Positions 1-23,854 of a stretch of DNA of 64,000 nt are shown here, piece after piece (position 1 is the stretch's first letter; each line of letters begins with the position of its first letter). Source of the DNA: Lota lota (Eukaryota; Chordata; Actinopteri; Gadiformes; Lotidae); contig JACYXH010000826.1 in NCBI GenBank assembly GCA_026745465.1, positions 1,522,501 through 1,586,500 on the forward strand, written 5' to 3'. Both the position numbers and the translations under genes were made by a program. The notes below the pieces were generated by a model. That model did no database searches, was not told the DNA's origin, and worked only from the letters and a program-made list of their open reading frames with translations.

Positions 1-64
1 AAAAGAGTGCATTAAAGAGTTTGTTAAAGAGTGTGTTAAAGAGTGTGTCTGCGGGTCTGCCCAC

Positions 65-11525
<11,461 letters not shown>

Positions 11526-11596
11526 TGACACGTTGTCACTGACCCAAAAATAACCCCGCAGGACGCCCCAGCATTTCCACCGGCTCGGGCAGCACC

Positions 11597-11630
<34 letters not shown>

Positions 11631-11992
11631 CCACTTTAGTTATGCTTGGCAAATACACCTATCGCGCACATACAGTCTGTGAAATCACGCAGAGACGTCT
11701 GGTTCTGGTCCAGGTGATCCCGAGGCTGTAGGCCATTCGGTTCCTCCGCTGGACGTATGGAAAGAAGACACACACACAGAAAGAGCACCCGACGGACCGA
11801 GTGGAGAGAGAGCGGTGATATGATGCGGCAGTGAAGGACGCAGTGCCTTCCTTTATTAGAATTGCAGACACCTAAAAACACACACACACACATGCACGCG
11901 TGCACACACACACTGTTAGATGGGGCAGTTAGATGTGTGTTTTTGCATGGGGAGATCTTGTTTGGACAGGGGGGGGGGCCCTCCCCTCCCCT

Positions 11993-11993
11993 C

Positions 11994-12027
<34 letters not shown>
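11993..12027. repeat. Poly-C homopolymer
   Basis: A C run of about 35 nt upstream of the clcn1 start. A second run lies at 12244-12262. Both are flanked by short CA arrays. Confidence 0.95.
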
Positions 12028-12759
12028 ACACACAGGGCTGCCCCTGCAACGTGATCAGGAAGATGCACATGACACTCTTATGACAGCTCTCACCTCGTCA
12101 GCCAATGACGCAAGGCCACCGGCCTTGAGCCATCGGCTCAATGAGTTCCCCATGTCTCTCTATCTCTGTCTCTCCACTCATCTTCCTCCCGAGTCTTGCA
12201 CTGTCTATAGCAAGCCCATGTTGCTGAACTGCTTCAGTAGCTAACCCCCCCCCCCCCCCCCCATAACTCCACACACACACACACACATTAGGTGGTCATA
12301 TGAGAAGGGACTTAGTCAAGGGTTGGGAAGTTGTGTGCAATTAACAAAGTGCCATCCCCTTTAACACAGCAACTCATTAGAAAGCACACTGGAAAACGCC
12401 ATACGCGCTCACACACAAACACCCCTATACCTACCGACTTGCTTCCCTGCTGTGGCTACATCCCGTTTGGACCAAACTGTTCTTACCGTCTCAAACCCAT
12501 TTTTACCCCCCCTTTATTCCGGGCCAGCCTTCCAAGCAGATATGACAGGCCCACACACACGCACACACACAGCAGATCCCCTTAACTCTGCCCCGCTTTG
12601 TGGTCCACACGCCAACGCATAACAACCTAATCTCACCGCACACCGGAGGGCAGCGAGAAATGTGTCACTCTGCGCGCCAGTCTGTGTATGTATGTGTGGG
12701 TGGGTGTCCTTCTGCGTGTGTGTGCGTCCTTCTCTGTGTGTGTGTCCATCTGTGTGTCC

Positions 12760-12795
<36 letters not shown>

Positions 12796-15033
12796 ATTTG
12801 AGTGTGTGTGTGTGAGTGAGTGAGTGTGTGTGTATGCGTTTGTGTGTCAGTGGAGAATGACTGTGGACAGCTGATGGGGCTCCATTTGATACACAGTTAG
12901 CGTTATCACTGCTGTCTGGGAGAGATCCATGCTTACTGCTTGCAGCGATCACACTAGCGAGAGAGAGAGAGCAGAGGGGCAGCAGCAACGCATGGGATCC
13001 AGTCATCCTATACCTGGGAACCCGTAACCCCGACCACCCCACCGCAAGCACACGCTGTACGGAGGAACAACACACACAAACACAGCAACAAGAAGGGTCG
13101 TTACATTAGGTTTCTACAGTTTCCCGCTGCAAGGATTCCACTCAAACTGTGTACTATGCGGGGTGCTTCTACGATTTAAAACAAAATGAACACAGATGGA
13201 ATGGTCATATATAATCCCCCGACCAAAAATATTTTTTTAATAAAACAATACACTACAAATCATTTAGCTTGAAAAAACGACAGCGTTTATTGTATACATT
13301 TGGCAGTCATTGCAATTGACAGAAATGCAATCCCCTATCCCCCCCTACTGTGTGCCTCTCACAGTTTGGCAGTGAATCTGATTCTTAACTACTTGCTCAC
13401 TCTACTACACCGTACTGTGTGCTGATTGGTCCATTACATCCAGCAAGTGGACACTGGACCGGAACCACAGCCAATCAGGAGCAATTCCTTCTTTGAGCTG
13501 AGCGTAGTAAGAAAAATAAAAAAAGGAAAAATCTAAAGCACCTGATGCATATTTTTTTGTGGACATCTGACAATCAATACTGTTCCTAGCCAAGCACGGC
13601 CTCTCCTCTTTCCCTCTAACACCCTTGTAACGAAACACGTTCTTTCAAGGAAACAACAACAAACTGCCGCCATGTTTTTAGCGTAACAGGCAGAACGTGA
13701 TGACCCACTGTATATGTGTAATCCCTGTTGTCAAATATGCAAACAAAAGATATGATAACCCCACTGCTATTGAAAACTGCATAGATTTTGTACAAAGGAA
13801 GACAAAGATTATACTTTATCATACAGTGTAGCGACTGTATCCATGGAGATAGCGGTCTGATGGTCAACGTACAGCACGCAGGGGGTGGTCCACACGTGGA
13901 GAAATACTATTAGGCATCGGAGTTATAGTAAAGGTCAAAGTTCGACAAAGTTCGACGGGGGTTCGACGGGGGTCACGCGACTAACACCACATTCCCCTGG
14001 CGGACCACCGGGGTGGGGGGGGGGAGTCGGCTTGATGGCTACTTGACAGCATGGAGCTAGCTTAGAGTGGCTTCCACCCTTGCGAGGATGTTCACAGATA
14101 ATAGCTCAATAACAGCTCAAAAATGCCCAAGCCACCACATTTGGAAGACAAGGGACATGGAATTGAATGGAGCTTTCAATCCGGCCATTTGATGGACATC
14201 AGGGGCCGAAGACGTCCATTAGCTTGAAGATTGGTGAGGAATTATAAAAGGGAGGGCATTGTCTCTGGTTTACGTGGAGCTTAACCACTGTAGTGGGAAT
14301 GTATTCAAGCTGTGTAACAATTGTGGTATTAAGGGATGTTTAAATGGTGTTGGTCAATTGTGCTGTCAAAAATATTGTTATCAAGAAATAAGTGGTACTG
14401 AGCAAATCAAACATTTTCCTTTTTTTTTCTTCTGTGGCACAGCGAATTATTCTATACTGCCCCCTGTCTGTAAGAGAAATGTTCAGAACATACAAAAACA
14501 ACGAACATGTGCATGGCAAAGATGGAAATACCTATAAAAATCAGTTTCATAAAAAATAAAGCGACAAAAATAGATCTATGTAAAAATAACTTGTTTTTAA
14601 AAGAAACCTATAACCTCTGAATCATAAGCACCCACAATAAATGACTTAAGTGTCCCATTGGAGAATGCACGCTTAAACCCCATAACTGGCATAGATAGCT
14701 AACACAAATGAATACGCTTAGCCTATAAATTGTATGCAAACACATGCATCTCCTCAACATCTTCAAAATCAACAAATACATGTAGATTACCATAAGCTTC
14801 CTCCTTTTTCTCTTCCAGGATTTGGGTATATGTTTGTGTGTCAGTGGACGGGGCACCAATGTTTGAACAGCAAATGAACAAAACAATCCTGAATGTGAGT
14901 GAAAGGAACCACATTATTCATCATTATCATTATACGTCATTATTACAGTGGAATGTAATAATGACGTATAATGAGTGTGAAAGAAAGTGAGACGGAATGT
15001 ATCAGTGAGCCTGAGTGGGGAACACAAGGAATG

Positions 15034-15074
<41 letters not shown>

Positions 15075-15117
15075 TGTGTGTGTGCATATGCTGGTGTGTG
15101 TATGTGTGCATGTTCTG

Positions 15118-15194
<77 letters not shown>
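15034..15194. repeat. (GT)n microsatellite cluster downstream of casp2 stop
   Basis: Two GT arrays (about 15034-15084 and 15119-15190) separated by imperfect GT-rich sequence. They begin about 40 bp past the casp2 stop, so they probably fall in its 3'UTR or flank. Confidence 0.95.
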
Positions 15195-15195
<1 letters not shown>

Positions 15196-15230
15196 GCATG
15201 TGCGTCTGTATGTGTGTGTGAGATCAGAAG

Positions 15231-17428
15231 TCAAAACTGGTGCTGGTACTTGGGGAACAGGAAGAGGTCATTGCAGAGAGAGCTGGTGAACTCCGACATC
15301 TCTTTACAGCGATGGTGGGGGGTGCCCGGAGCGAAGCCCTCTCTCTCCTTGATACGTGCATTCACCTGGAGGGGGGAAGGAAGTCCACACATTATAAACC
15401 TATAAGTGAAAGTATTTCTCAAATAATTTGTCCCCACCCACTTTAAAAAATGTATTGTTGCGATTCAGGTTCTAGCATCGGATTTATATCGGATTATAAA
15501 TCTACAACAGCTGACAAAACTCTTCAGACAGAAGAAACTTCAGACTGAATTAAGTGAAACGACATAGACGTTCAGCATTATTGTATTTTAGAGTACCTTT
15601 CTAAGTCTTAACAAACAACAAGGCACATAACAATCAAGGCAAACAATGCACAACCCTAGGCTGTACAATTGAAAACAAGGCAGGAAAGACAAGATATTGT
15701 ACTCAGATCACCTGCACGAGGATGTCGGCCAGGTGGGTGTCCCGGGAGCGCAGCCGCAGAGCCGCGTTGAGCTCCTGGATGAACCAGGACCCTCTCTTGG
15801 TGTTCCTCATGGCTGCAGTGCCTGCGGATGGGAGAACGCACTGAGCTTAACAAACTGCTGTGGTAACCTCTGTGAGTTAGCATGTCAAGGAGACATGCTA
15901 ACATCCACAGGTTATAATAATAATGATGTAATAATGGGATCTGAACATCTGGTGCCAAAATTCAAATTGGCAAATCCCAGAGAAACTCAGACTGGGAAAA
16001 ACACCTCCACGGATAAAGTCTCCTCCTGATAAACTTCATAGTCCAGGCGTAGTACCACGAGTTGCTACAATGATGCAGACTTGATCATATATGTGCTGCT
16101 GCCGAGGGTACAAATCCGTATCCCTCCTCCACTGAACAACTAACTGGTGGCTGATGAACCTGACTAATAGGTTTCCCGGAAATTGGTTTCACCCTACTCA
16201 GGTTTGATAGGATAAGGTAATAATGTGGGTGTTAACAGTGGAAAACGTGAATGAACTCTCAACCGGTTGGCCGTAATGTTAATCTGATGTTGGTCGCTAC
16301 AAGGTTTGCAAGGTTTAAGGACGATTTTTCCTATTCGTTGATGGATATTGATTTTAAATTCAGTTTTCTTGGTTCTTATGCGGAGCCTTTCTAGAATGTT
16401 ACGAAGTTGTCTCTTGTGGGACAACAAACCAAATTATACCTATTGAGAATATGGTGTGAAATACAGCGCATTGAAGGAGCAGGGGCTTTTGAGGCATCTT
16501 GTCCAGGGAGACTTCATCCATCCTACCCCTAAGGAAGCAGCATCGTGTTAAGAGGGTATAAGGAGGCATACGGGTGCACTCACTGAGTCTCTGACCTTTC
16601 AGTGAAGCGAAGCCACAGATCATGTCAGAGCGCTGGGGCAGCTTGATCCTGGGCCTCCCCAATGACATGGCCCTTCTGGAGCCGGGGTCTCCCTCACCCT
16701 CCCTCCCGGCATCCCTCTGCTCACAGCTAGGGGAGCCCGTCCTCACCGGTCCGTCTGTCTGCACTACTCCACAGTCCATCTCTTCTGGAAGACATTAAAG
16801 GCGTTGTGTTAGCGGTGTGACATGATGTGGTCTCATCACCGGGCTGGACCGGACGAGACCTTGTTGGAAGTCGTAGCGAGACCACCATAAATCGATAATT
16901 GTTAATCATTCATCAAGTGAATCATGTTGGATCATTGATATGAACAAGAAAAACATGATGACATGATAATAGATTTGTGATAGTAATACCTTTTCATATA
17001 TATTTATTTAGTTGTATATAATAATTTTTTCAATACATATCCACAATTACCTTAAAACTCCTTAAAAAATATCTTTAAAATATTTTCCTTTGAAGTAAAT
17101 CACAAATTTGAAAAAATGGCCTGCAGGGACAGGGAGTTGGCTGGAAGGACACCTAGCAACATGGTTGCTCCTAACCAGAGTGATGACAGAGTGTAATGGA
17201 CCAGGGCCTTACCCCCTCTGCAGGCCTGGACGAAGAACATCTTGGGTTTGTTCTGCAGGAGAGGGCAGTGGGAGTTGTCGAACGCCTCAAATACCCAGTC
17301 CAGCTGAAACACGCCCCGGGAGACAATTACACACATGAATGGGTGGTCCTCTCTTTCCTCTTGTTTACGTAGTGCAAACACACACAGACACACACATAGA
17401 CAAACACACACACACACACGGCGACACT

Positions 17429-17463
<35 letters not shown>

Positions 17464-20400
17464 AAAACACACCCACAGACACACACACACATACACACAC
17501 AGAGATTATGAGATTTGATACTGATTTATAGGGGTGAGCGATATGGCAAAAATATAATATCACGATTTCTTTCAGGTAGGATCACGATCAGTGATCGTAT
17601 CTCAATTATTTTTCATGTTTTGCAAGTCACAGTACAACCAAACATTCTAATATGCCTACATCCATTGCACTATTACCCCTTGCCTGCTTACCTACAAATA
17701 AACCCCTTTAAACCCTTCGTCTATCTCCGCCTTGTGGTGTTCTGCACTTGGGTTCCCCGACCCGTACCATAACAGTTATATTATATGTTGGACCTAGTGA
17801 GAGATCTACAACTAAAGATTTAAATGGGGGAACGCTCCGCAACGGTCAAAAGGAAAAAAAGGTCTCCAACACGGGCTGTGCATGTTAACCATATCCACGC
17901 TCAGTAATAAGTGATCTTAAACGGGGAACGAATGGGACAATCCGCGGTCCAAGTCCTGCAGTGTTAACTGAAAACTAAAGCTGAATGGATGGCGTTAAGG
18001 TGGGGCATGAAGAGAGGAAACAGCCAGTCAGGTTCCAGCCATTAACACTGCTAGACCCACGGTGACATGGACCGCTGAGTCTGCCTCTCAGTCACCGCTT
18101 AAGATTGCGTTATTGCAGTCTCTGCGTCTCCACAGACCGGCAACTGTTTAATTTCATATTTATTACGGCGCCTCGCCTATAGACAGTTGTAGGAAACACT
18201 GGTTTCAAAAGATGACCTATCTAACATTAAAGTGTAAGTGAACCCACATACTTTTTTAGTACCGTCATAGTGTATGAGCATTATAATGAGCGATGATATA
18301 AATGGAATGCGCCACACACCGTGGCGCGATACTATAAGTGTCCGAGAAGCTAAAGCCTCACTCGGACGCGTATACCAAAAATAAACCGCTGCTCAGACGG
18401 AGCGCCACCATCCACACACACCGTTGTGTTATACTATAGGTGTCCGGGAAGCCTAACCCTTATTGAAGGTAATAAACCTTATAGAAGAAAGTGGGCTTTA
18501 AGATTTGGCTGAGAGAATAACGTTCGATGCGTGTATGAGCCATAGAATTTAAACTGATAGAATGTGCACTGTTGCACGATGCTAACGACCTCTCTGTAAA
18601 GGCAGATCATGCATTTTATTTTTCCTGATTTAAATGACTGCTTTGCCATACAAAACACACACACATACACACATACATACACACACACACACCTGGAGTA
18701 GCTCTCCGTCTGTGCTGTACACAGCTCCGTCCACGCCGTGGGACAGTAGACACACCACACAGCTGTCTGCTGTCCTGTGGTCTGGGAGCCGGCAGAACTG
18801 CTCAATGCACTCCCGCATAGCCTGGAGACAGAGAGAGAGAGGGAGGTTTGAGAGAGGTTATCATACCACAACCATACAGAGAAAAAGAGAGAGATTAGAA
18901 GAGAGAGAGAGACAGAGAAAAGGAGAGTGAGGCACAGAGACAGAGAGAGAGGGTTAAAAGAGTTGTGAAAATAACATTTAAAGAATTAAAGAAATGGTAT
19001 AGAGAGGGATTCATGTGGTCAAAGGGTTGCAATTCTAGTATATGCTGAAAAGGAGTCCACTGGTATGAGACCACCCTATAAATGTTCAAATAAAACAAAA
19101 TAAACTCAAGGTAATACTGAGCAAGACACTTTGGGCTCACACTGTTGCTTTTATGTAGATGATCAGGGTAATTCGGGTGTGTGTTGTTTCTTTGAACAGC
19201 ATTTTCACACCCATGTGTCACAAGAAGGCAGACCAAAAACAGCACCTGGTAGCATATGCAAACTAGGCTATGGCTGCCATGCAAACTACTTCTTCGTTAG
19301 CACCTGGTCTAAAATAGGCTAGGGTGCCCTCTCTGAAGTGTATGTTGAAAAGGCAACGTGTCGCAACGAGGCGTGAAGGTCTTCAGGAGGTCAAGTGGTT
19401 CATGCCTGCACTTGTTACACTGACCTCTCCATTCACCGCTTTCTTTTGCCAGCTTTTGGCCTGGTTTAATAATAATAATAATAATGGCTTGTATTTATGT
19501 TGCACTTTTCAAGACACCCAGAGCGCTTTACATAGTGAGCGTATGTGTGTGGGGGGGATGTGACACCTCATCCACTTCCACACAACACGCGCAGGGTCCA
19601 AAATTAACACCTGCCCCAGGCCAAGCCTGCCAAATGGTCAAATTGATCCGCCATTGGCCGGCAAAAGAATATCAGGGTTCCATATTAAAATGTTAGACTC
19701 TGAACAAATGATAGCAAAACCCTGAAAATAACAGATGTTGGTGATGAAATATGTACTATATTATTATCATTATTATATCATTATTATCATGATTGCATTA
19801 GGTGTGTTGGTCTTACCTGAGCAGTGAGGTTCCGGTGCACGGTGACTACAAAGTCCAGCTCTGTGAAGACCTTCCGGAGGACATCCTCGTCCACCTCGCC
19901 CCCCTTCCTGTGGTCAAGGTCAGGGGCGGCGCAGGGGTCGAAGGTCACGTTACTGATCACTAAGGCACAGCCTCTCGGCGACGAACACATCCTGTAAGAC
20001 TGGACAATGGGAGAGAGAGAGAGCAAAGGGACATGGGAAGGAGCCGAAAACATGACAATGTGAGACAAAAACTGGTTATTGTGGTTCACTGGCTATATGT
20101 CCGATGATTCTGTTTCCAATCAATTCAATTAAACTAATGACACTAATGTTATTGCGTCTGATGTTGTGATGAATATACAAATAATTGTATTTAATTGATT
20201 AATAAGTAATAATTATTACAACTGGTATTCCTTTTTCTCAAAACCATAAATGTCATTTGTCGATGACCATTAACTAAAAGTCTGACATTTACTGTTTCCC
20301 CGTAAGAGTACAGCACCCACCCACTAATTGAACATGTCGTCCAAAGCCATTGAGCTTCTATTAAAAATAAAGTAGGGTCGTGTTAGGGTCGTTTGCCTTC

Positions 20401-22303
20401 CCATTCTACCCCAGCTTTCACCTGTTCGCAGTGAGTCAGGTAGAAGTCTTGGGTGCACGGAAGCACAGGGGTGGTAATGGGGCAGTCAGTATCCAGACAT
20501 GTTTCCATGGATTCTGAAACAAACACACGGTCACAGGCAATGCATTTAAAACGGCCGGCCCTACTGATTAGATTGTAACAGTACTACATATGTATATTAT
20601 ACTATTTCAGTAACAAGTTGAACTAAATGTATGGAAACAGTTTATTATATTAAACATTTTAGTATGGTCCAATGCACAAGAAAACATTACGATGAAATGT
20701 TTTTTCAGATTTAGACAATTTGTCTATTCTTGGAAAGAACCAGTGAAGAGGAATGTAGTGTGAATCTAGTGACTCCATTCCTATGTGAAAAACAATGGTC
20801 TCAAACCACTGACTGTTCCCTGTGTTCCTTTTTTCAAAATACTTTTAAATACTTTTTTCATCTCCACATTGTATTATGTCTAGTTTATGAGTGGAAAAGA
20901 AAGCCCCAGCAAGGTCAGGGTATCTCCGCTGGCGCTCCTTGCACCACCTGCAGGTGCAAGGAGCTGTAAATCTCTCAGTCAACCGCCATTCCACTTCCAC
21001 TCAACCACAAGGTCAACTCAGATGGTTTCGCGATTCAAACAGAGACACCCCACCCTTTTGTTGCCACAGAAACAAAAATAATATAGTGAGTAAAGCGGTT
21101 GAGGGGGATAATATTGTTGACGGTATAGAAGCATTGGTATTGAATGCAGGCTACACTTACCGTGTGTCCGTTGTCTCTTAGCTGCTATGACCTCTTGTGT
21201 GGGATGTGGAAGAGGGGACTCGACAAACCTCTGCAACGGAACATCAGGCATTAATTATTTAAAGCATGGAGGGGGTCAGTGGAAAACGTTTCTTGGACAA
21301 ATAAAAAGCCTCTAATTTGTGTAGCATCCTAGTATAACTGTCCTAGCATTTTGCATAAATATTAACAGGTGTTTAGAGGCTGCCTCTATATTCTCACCTC
21401 TGTTCCTTCACCCCTCTTTCTCTCTGTGATCGACTCGTGCTGCTTGTGTATGTCAGTTTGTCTGAGTTTGGATTCTAAGAGCAGGAAACCATCTGAGGCT
21501 TGGATAGGCTGGGATGCACTCACATCGCTAGCCTCGTCCCTGTCACTGTCTATCTGCAGGGCAAGTGACTGGAGCACAAGGTCTACTTACTTAAATACTA
21601 TTACATTCTATCTTCCTTGATTTTAATTGATTTTGTCAATTTTCAACCTTGGAATCAGTATGTTTTACATAGTTTGGTTTAGTTGTTGTGTTATAACAGT
21701 GATAACAGCTGTTATTGTCAAATATTGATAAGAGGGCCCTACTCACCTCACTTATTTTCTCTAGGTAAGTGTTCAACACTCGTGTATCTCGTTCTGGCTG
21801 AAGTTCAGAATTCTATAAGGAACAACAATCAAATGTGTCAAGGATGTTAATAGGTTTATAATGCATATACTCATATACTCGTGTACAGTATTGTGATCAT
21901 CGTGCAGATCCTTACGTCTGTGCTAAATTGCTCTATCTGGTCACTCAAGTGGTGCTGCTGTGTGACTCGCAGTGCTGAGCAGAAGCTGTTGAACGCACTG
22001 GGGCCCCGCTTGGGTAGAAGGAAAAGCAACCGCCAGTTTCGCTTTGCAGAGATTTTCATGGTCTGGAGTATGATAACAGATATGAATTACAATATAAACT
22101 AGAACAAAATATGAAGTGACCTGTCACAACACTCATTCACGCCATTCACGTACCAGAATGCTCTCCGCCATGTCTTCGGTAAGAATTTCGTCCGCCTGTA
22201 GATACTGGATAAATTGCTCATCTACCACCATTTGCTGGCAGAAAACCGCAGACAGTTTACGAAGTGCTTGTTTGTCCCGATCTGACATCCCGCACCGCAG
22301 CAT
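15231..22303 (-). CDS. casp2: Caspase-2 (CARD-containing initiator cysteine protease)
   Basis: This is an initiator caspase, activated in the PIDDosome, that cleaves substrates after Asp. Twelve coding exons, all in phase, give 463 aa (human 452): 22303-22154, 22062-21916, 21812-21747, 21553-21524, 21230-21161, 20513-20422, 19999-19817, 18821-18693, 17303-17213, 16784-16596, 15821-15712 and 15365-15231. Residues 1-99 form the CARD ([14 protein letters not shown]). Exon 8 carries the catalytic histidine in LLSHGVDGA (His274). Exon 9 carries FFVQACRG with the nucleophile Cys317. The small subunit begins around [15 protein letters not shown], continues with [16 protein letters not shown] and ends FHRCKEMSE-like ([15 protein letters not shown]). 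The start is the first ATG of the CARD exon; a second ATG lies five codons downstream. Exon 4 is only 30 nt and is the least certain. casp2 lies upstream of clcn1 in the same orientation, as in human 7q34. Confidence 0.96.
17378..17503. repeat. (CA)n microsatellite in casp2 intron
   Basis: Imperfect CA-rich array in the intron between the exons carrying the catalytic His and Cys. A shorter array at 18653-18692 directly abuts the exon 8 donor. Confidence 0.94.
17525..17640 (+). repeat. Interspersed repeat with GATATGG/ATCACGAT motif
   Basis: GGGGTGAGCGATATGGCAAA followed by ATATCACGATTT and ATCACGATCAGTGATCGTAT resembles a widespread fish interspersed repeat beginning GGGCGATATGG. It lies in casp2 intron 8. 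Limits are approximate. Confidence 0.5.
18228..18465 (+). repeat. Unnamed dispersed repeat, casp2 intron copy
   Basis: The block AAAGTGTAAGTGAACC, TGAGCGATG, GTGGCGCGATACTATAAG and GTGTCCGAGAAG recurs in reverse orientation in ncapd2 intron 8 (53400-53570). Its 3' part is also repeated locally at 18405-18460 (TATACTATAGGTGTCCGGG). It has no coding potential. It looks like a short non-autonomous element that I cannot name. Confidence 0.6.
19468..19560 (+). repeat. Interspersed repeat with AGCGCTTTACA motif
   Basis: An AAT triplet run is followed by TTGCACTTTTCAAGACACCC and AGAGCGCTTTACATAG. This matches the common fish repeat that reads roughly 'atagcgcttttcaaggcaccc...gcgctttaca'. It lies in casp2 intron 7. 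Confidence 0.55.
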
Positions 22304-23854
22304 GTTGGCTGTTTGTGTAGACGTACTAAATTGTGAAACATAAAATAAATGCCATCACAACGGAACTGAACGCAATAACTGGATCTGTTAATACTTTGCT
22401 TTGTTGACTGACTATAATGACGCAAGGAGCATTTAACAGTTCATTCGGCAGAAGAAAACACCGTAACCATAGACTTCTATTGTTTTATGTGTCATTACAA
22501 ATCTACGAACAGATAATGACTAACGTTTATATTTGGATTTGCGTAGATATTATACGCGCTTACGCTATTTACGCAAACAAGTGTATCCGAAACTATGCAC
22601 AATAGAGCTAAGGATATACTCAACAGACTCTTTGTTTTTGAATTTTTGTCATACCCCATGCATAAGCACATAATTTATTATCGTATAGAACTATTGCTCT
22701 TCAAATGACAATGCTAACTAGCTAGCTAGCTAGCGGATTAAAATTTGTAATTGTATAAAGTTATCACCTACAATACCTTCTATGGATATTGAATAAAATA
22801 ATTGTACTCCAATAACCACAAACATATCGGAAAACATCTAGGTCCTAAAACATCGATAATCCCATGCTATTACTAATTATTTACTCACATTGGGTCCTTC
22901 TGTAATCCAACTTCCGCGGGGTCTTCGGGGGCGGAGTCAAAATTCACTTCTTTTTTTATAAACCAATGAGAATAGGAGGTTCTTTGACAGACTTCCCAAG
23001 GAGCGAAGCAACATGGTGTTTGCAGTGGGCTATTTCTCACTGGTTTGGGGCACATTTTGAATTTGAATTCAGCTATCTGTAAACAATAAACCAATTGACG
23101 AAAGCACTTGGAAGAGTGACAGAACCAGTGACCAAATAGTAGGATATGCACGAGTTAAAGAAAACGGTACATAATTGCCTAGAAAACATAAGTAATGATG
23201 GATCACAACGAAATGCAGCCCATGCAATCCAAGGGCATGGTTTGTGTAGTCTGCTTTTTTGTTTGTTTACCCCATTTCTCTCTTTACCTTTTTCTTATTC
23301 TCTGGGCTTCCTTTACCCTCTCCTGCTGTCTGTCTCCCTGCCCTCGCTGTGTGGTCCATCAATAATTGATGATTTCTACTGACTAAAAGGGTAACAGGTC
23401 CATGAGAAAAATCTACAATATGTATTCCCTTCGAAGACTACGTTTCACCTCAGTCCCTCCTCAGAAAGTATTTCTAGTGGAATATTACATCATGCAATCT
23501 GTAGACGACGCTCACTTACTGGCTTGTCTCATGTCAGAGGTCGCGGTGGCTGCTCATTATCAAAGTGTACCTGTGGCCAAGAGTGGGTTAACTCGGTGTC
23601 GCTGGCTGACAGCGGGATAGAGGGAAGGAAGTGCAGAGAGCTTAAATGAGTGAGAGGCAGGGGGCATAGAGAGAGGAGGAGGTAAAGGAGGAGGAGAATG
23701 ATAGAGAGAATTAATTCAGTCCTTAACCAGCCCCATCCGATTGACGCCACAGCCAACTGGTGTATGCTAAACGCTCACAGTGGCACAGAGTCATGGATGA
23801 AGAAAAGAGGAACATCAAGTTGCTCCCCAGGAAGACAAGTGTCACTCTAGAAAC
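22304..23854. other. casp2/Rap1GAP-like divergent intergenic region
   Basis: About 1.5 kb between the divergent starts of casp2 and the Rap1GAP-like gene; it should contain both promoters. Seen: a GCTA tetranucleotide palindromic run at 22719-22734 and inverted CCAAT-type sequences near 22963. No TATA box was convincingly placed. No gene was found. Confidence 0.55.

Larger units (their letters stand above)
11526..15230. other. clcn1-casp2 intergenic interval
   Basis: No coding exon was recognised. It should hold the clcn1 promoter and 5'UTR (minus strand, near 11526-12000) and the casp2 3'UTR (below 15231). It contains poly-C runs, CA and GT arrays (about 12700-12840), a tandem GTTCGACGGGGG duplication near 13950-13970 and otherwise unannotated sequence. 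Confidence 0.6.

Noticed and set aside
1-55. Short direct repeats (TTAAAGAGTGTG) resembling a repeat array
   Set aside because: Units are 12-15 bp with no spacers, so this is a small minisatellite in an intron, not a CRISPR array.
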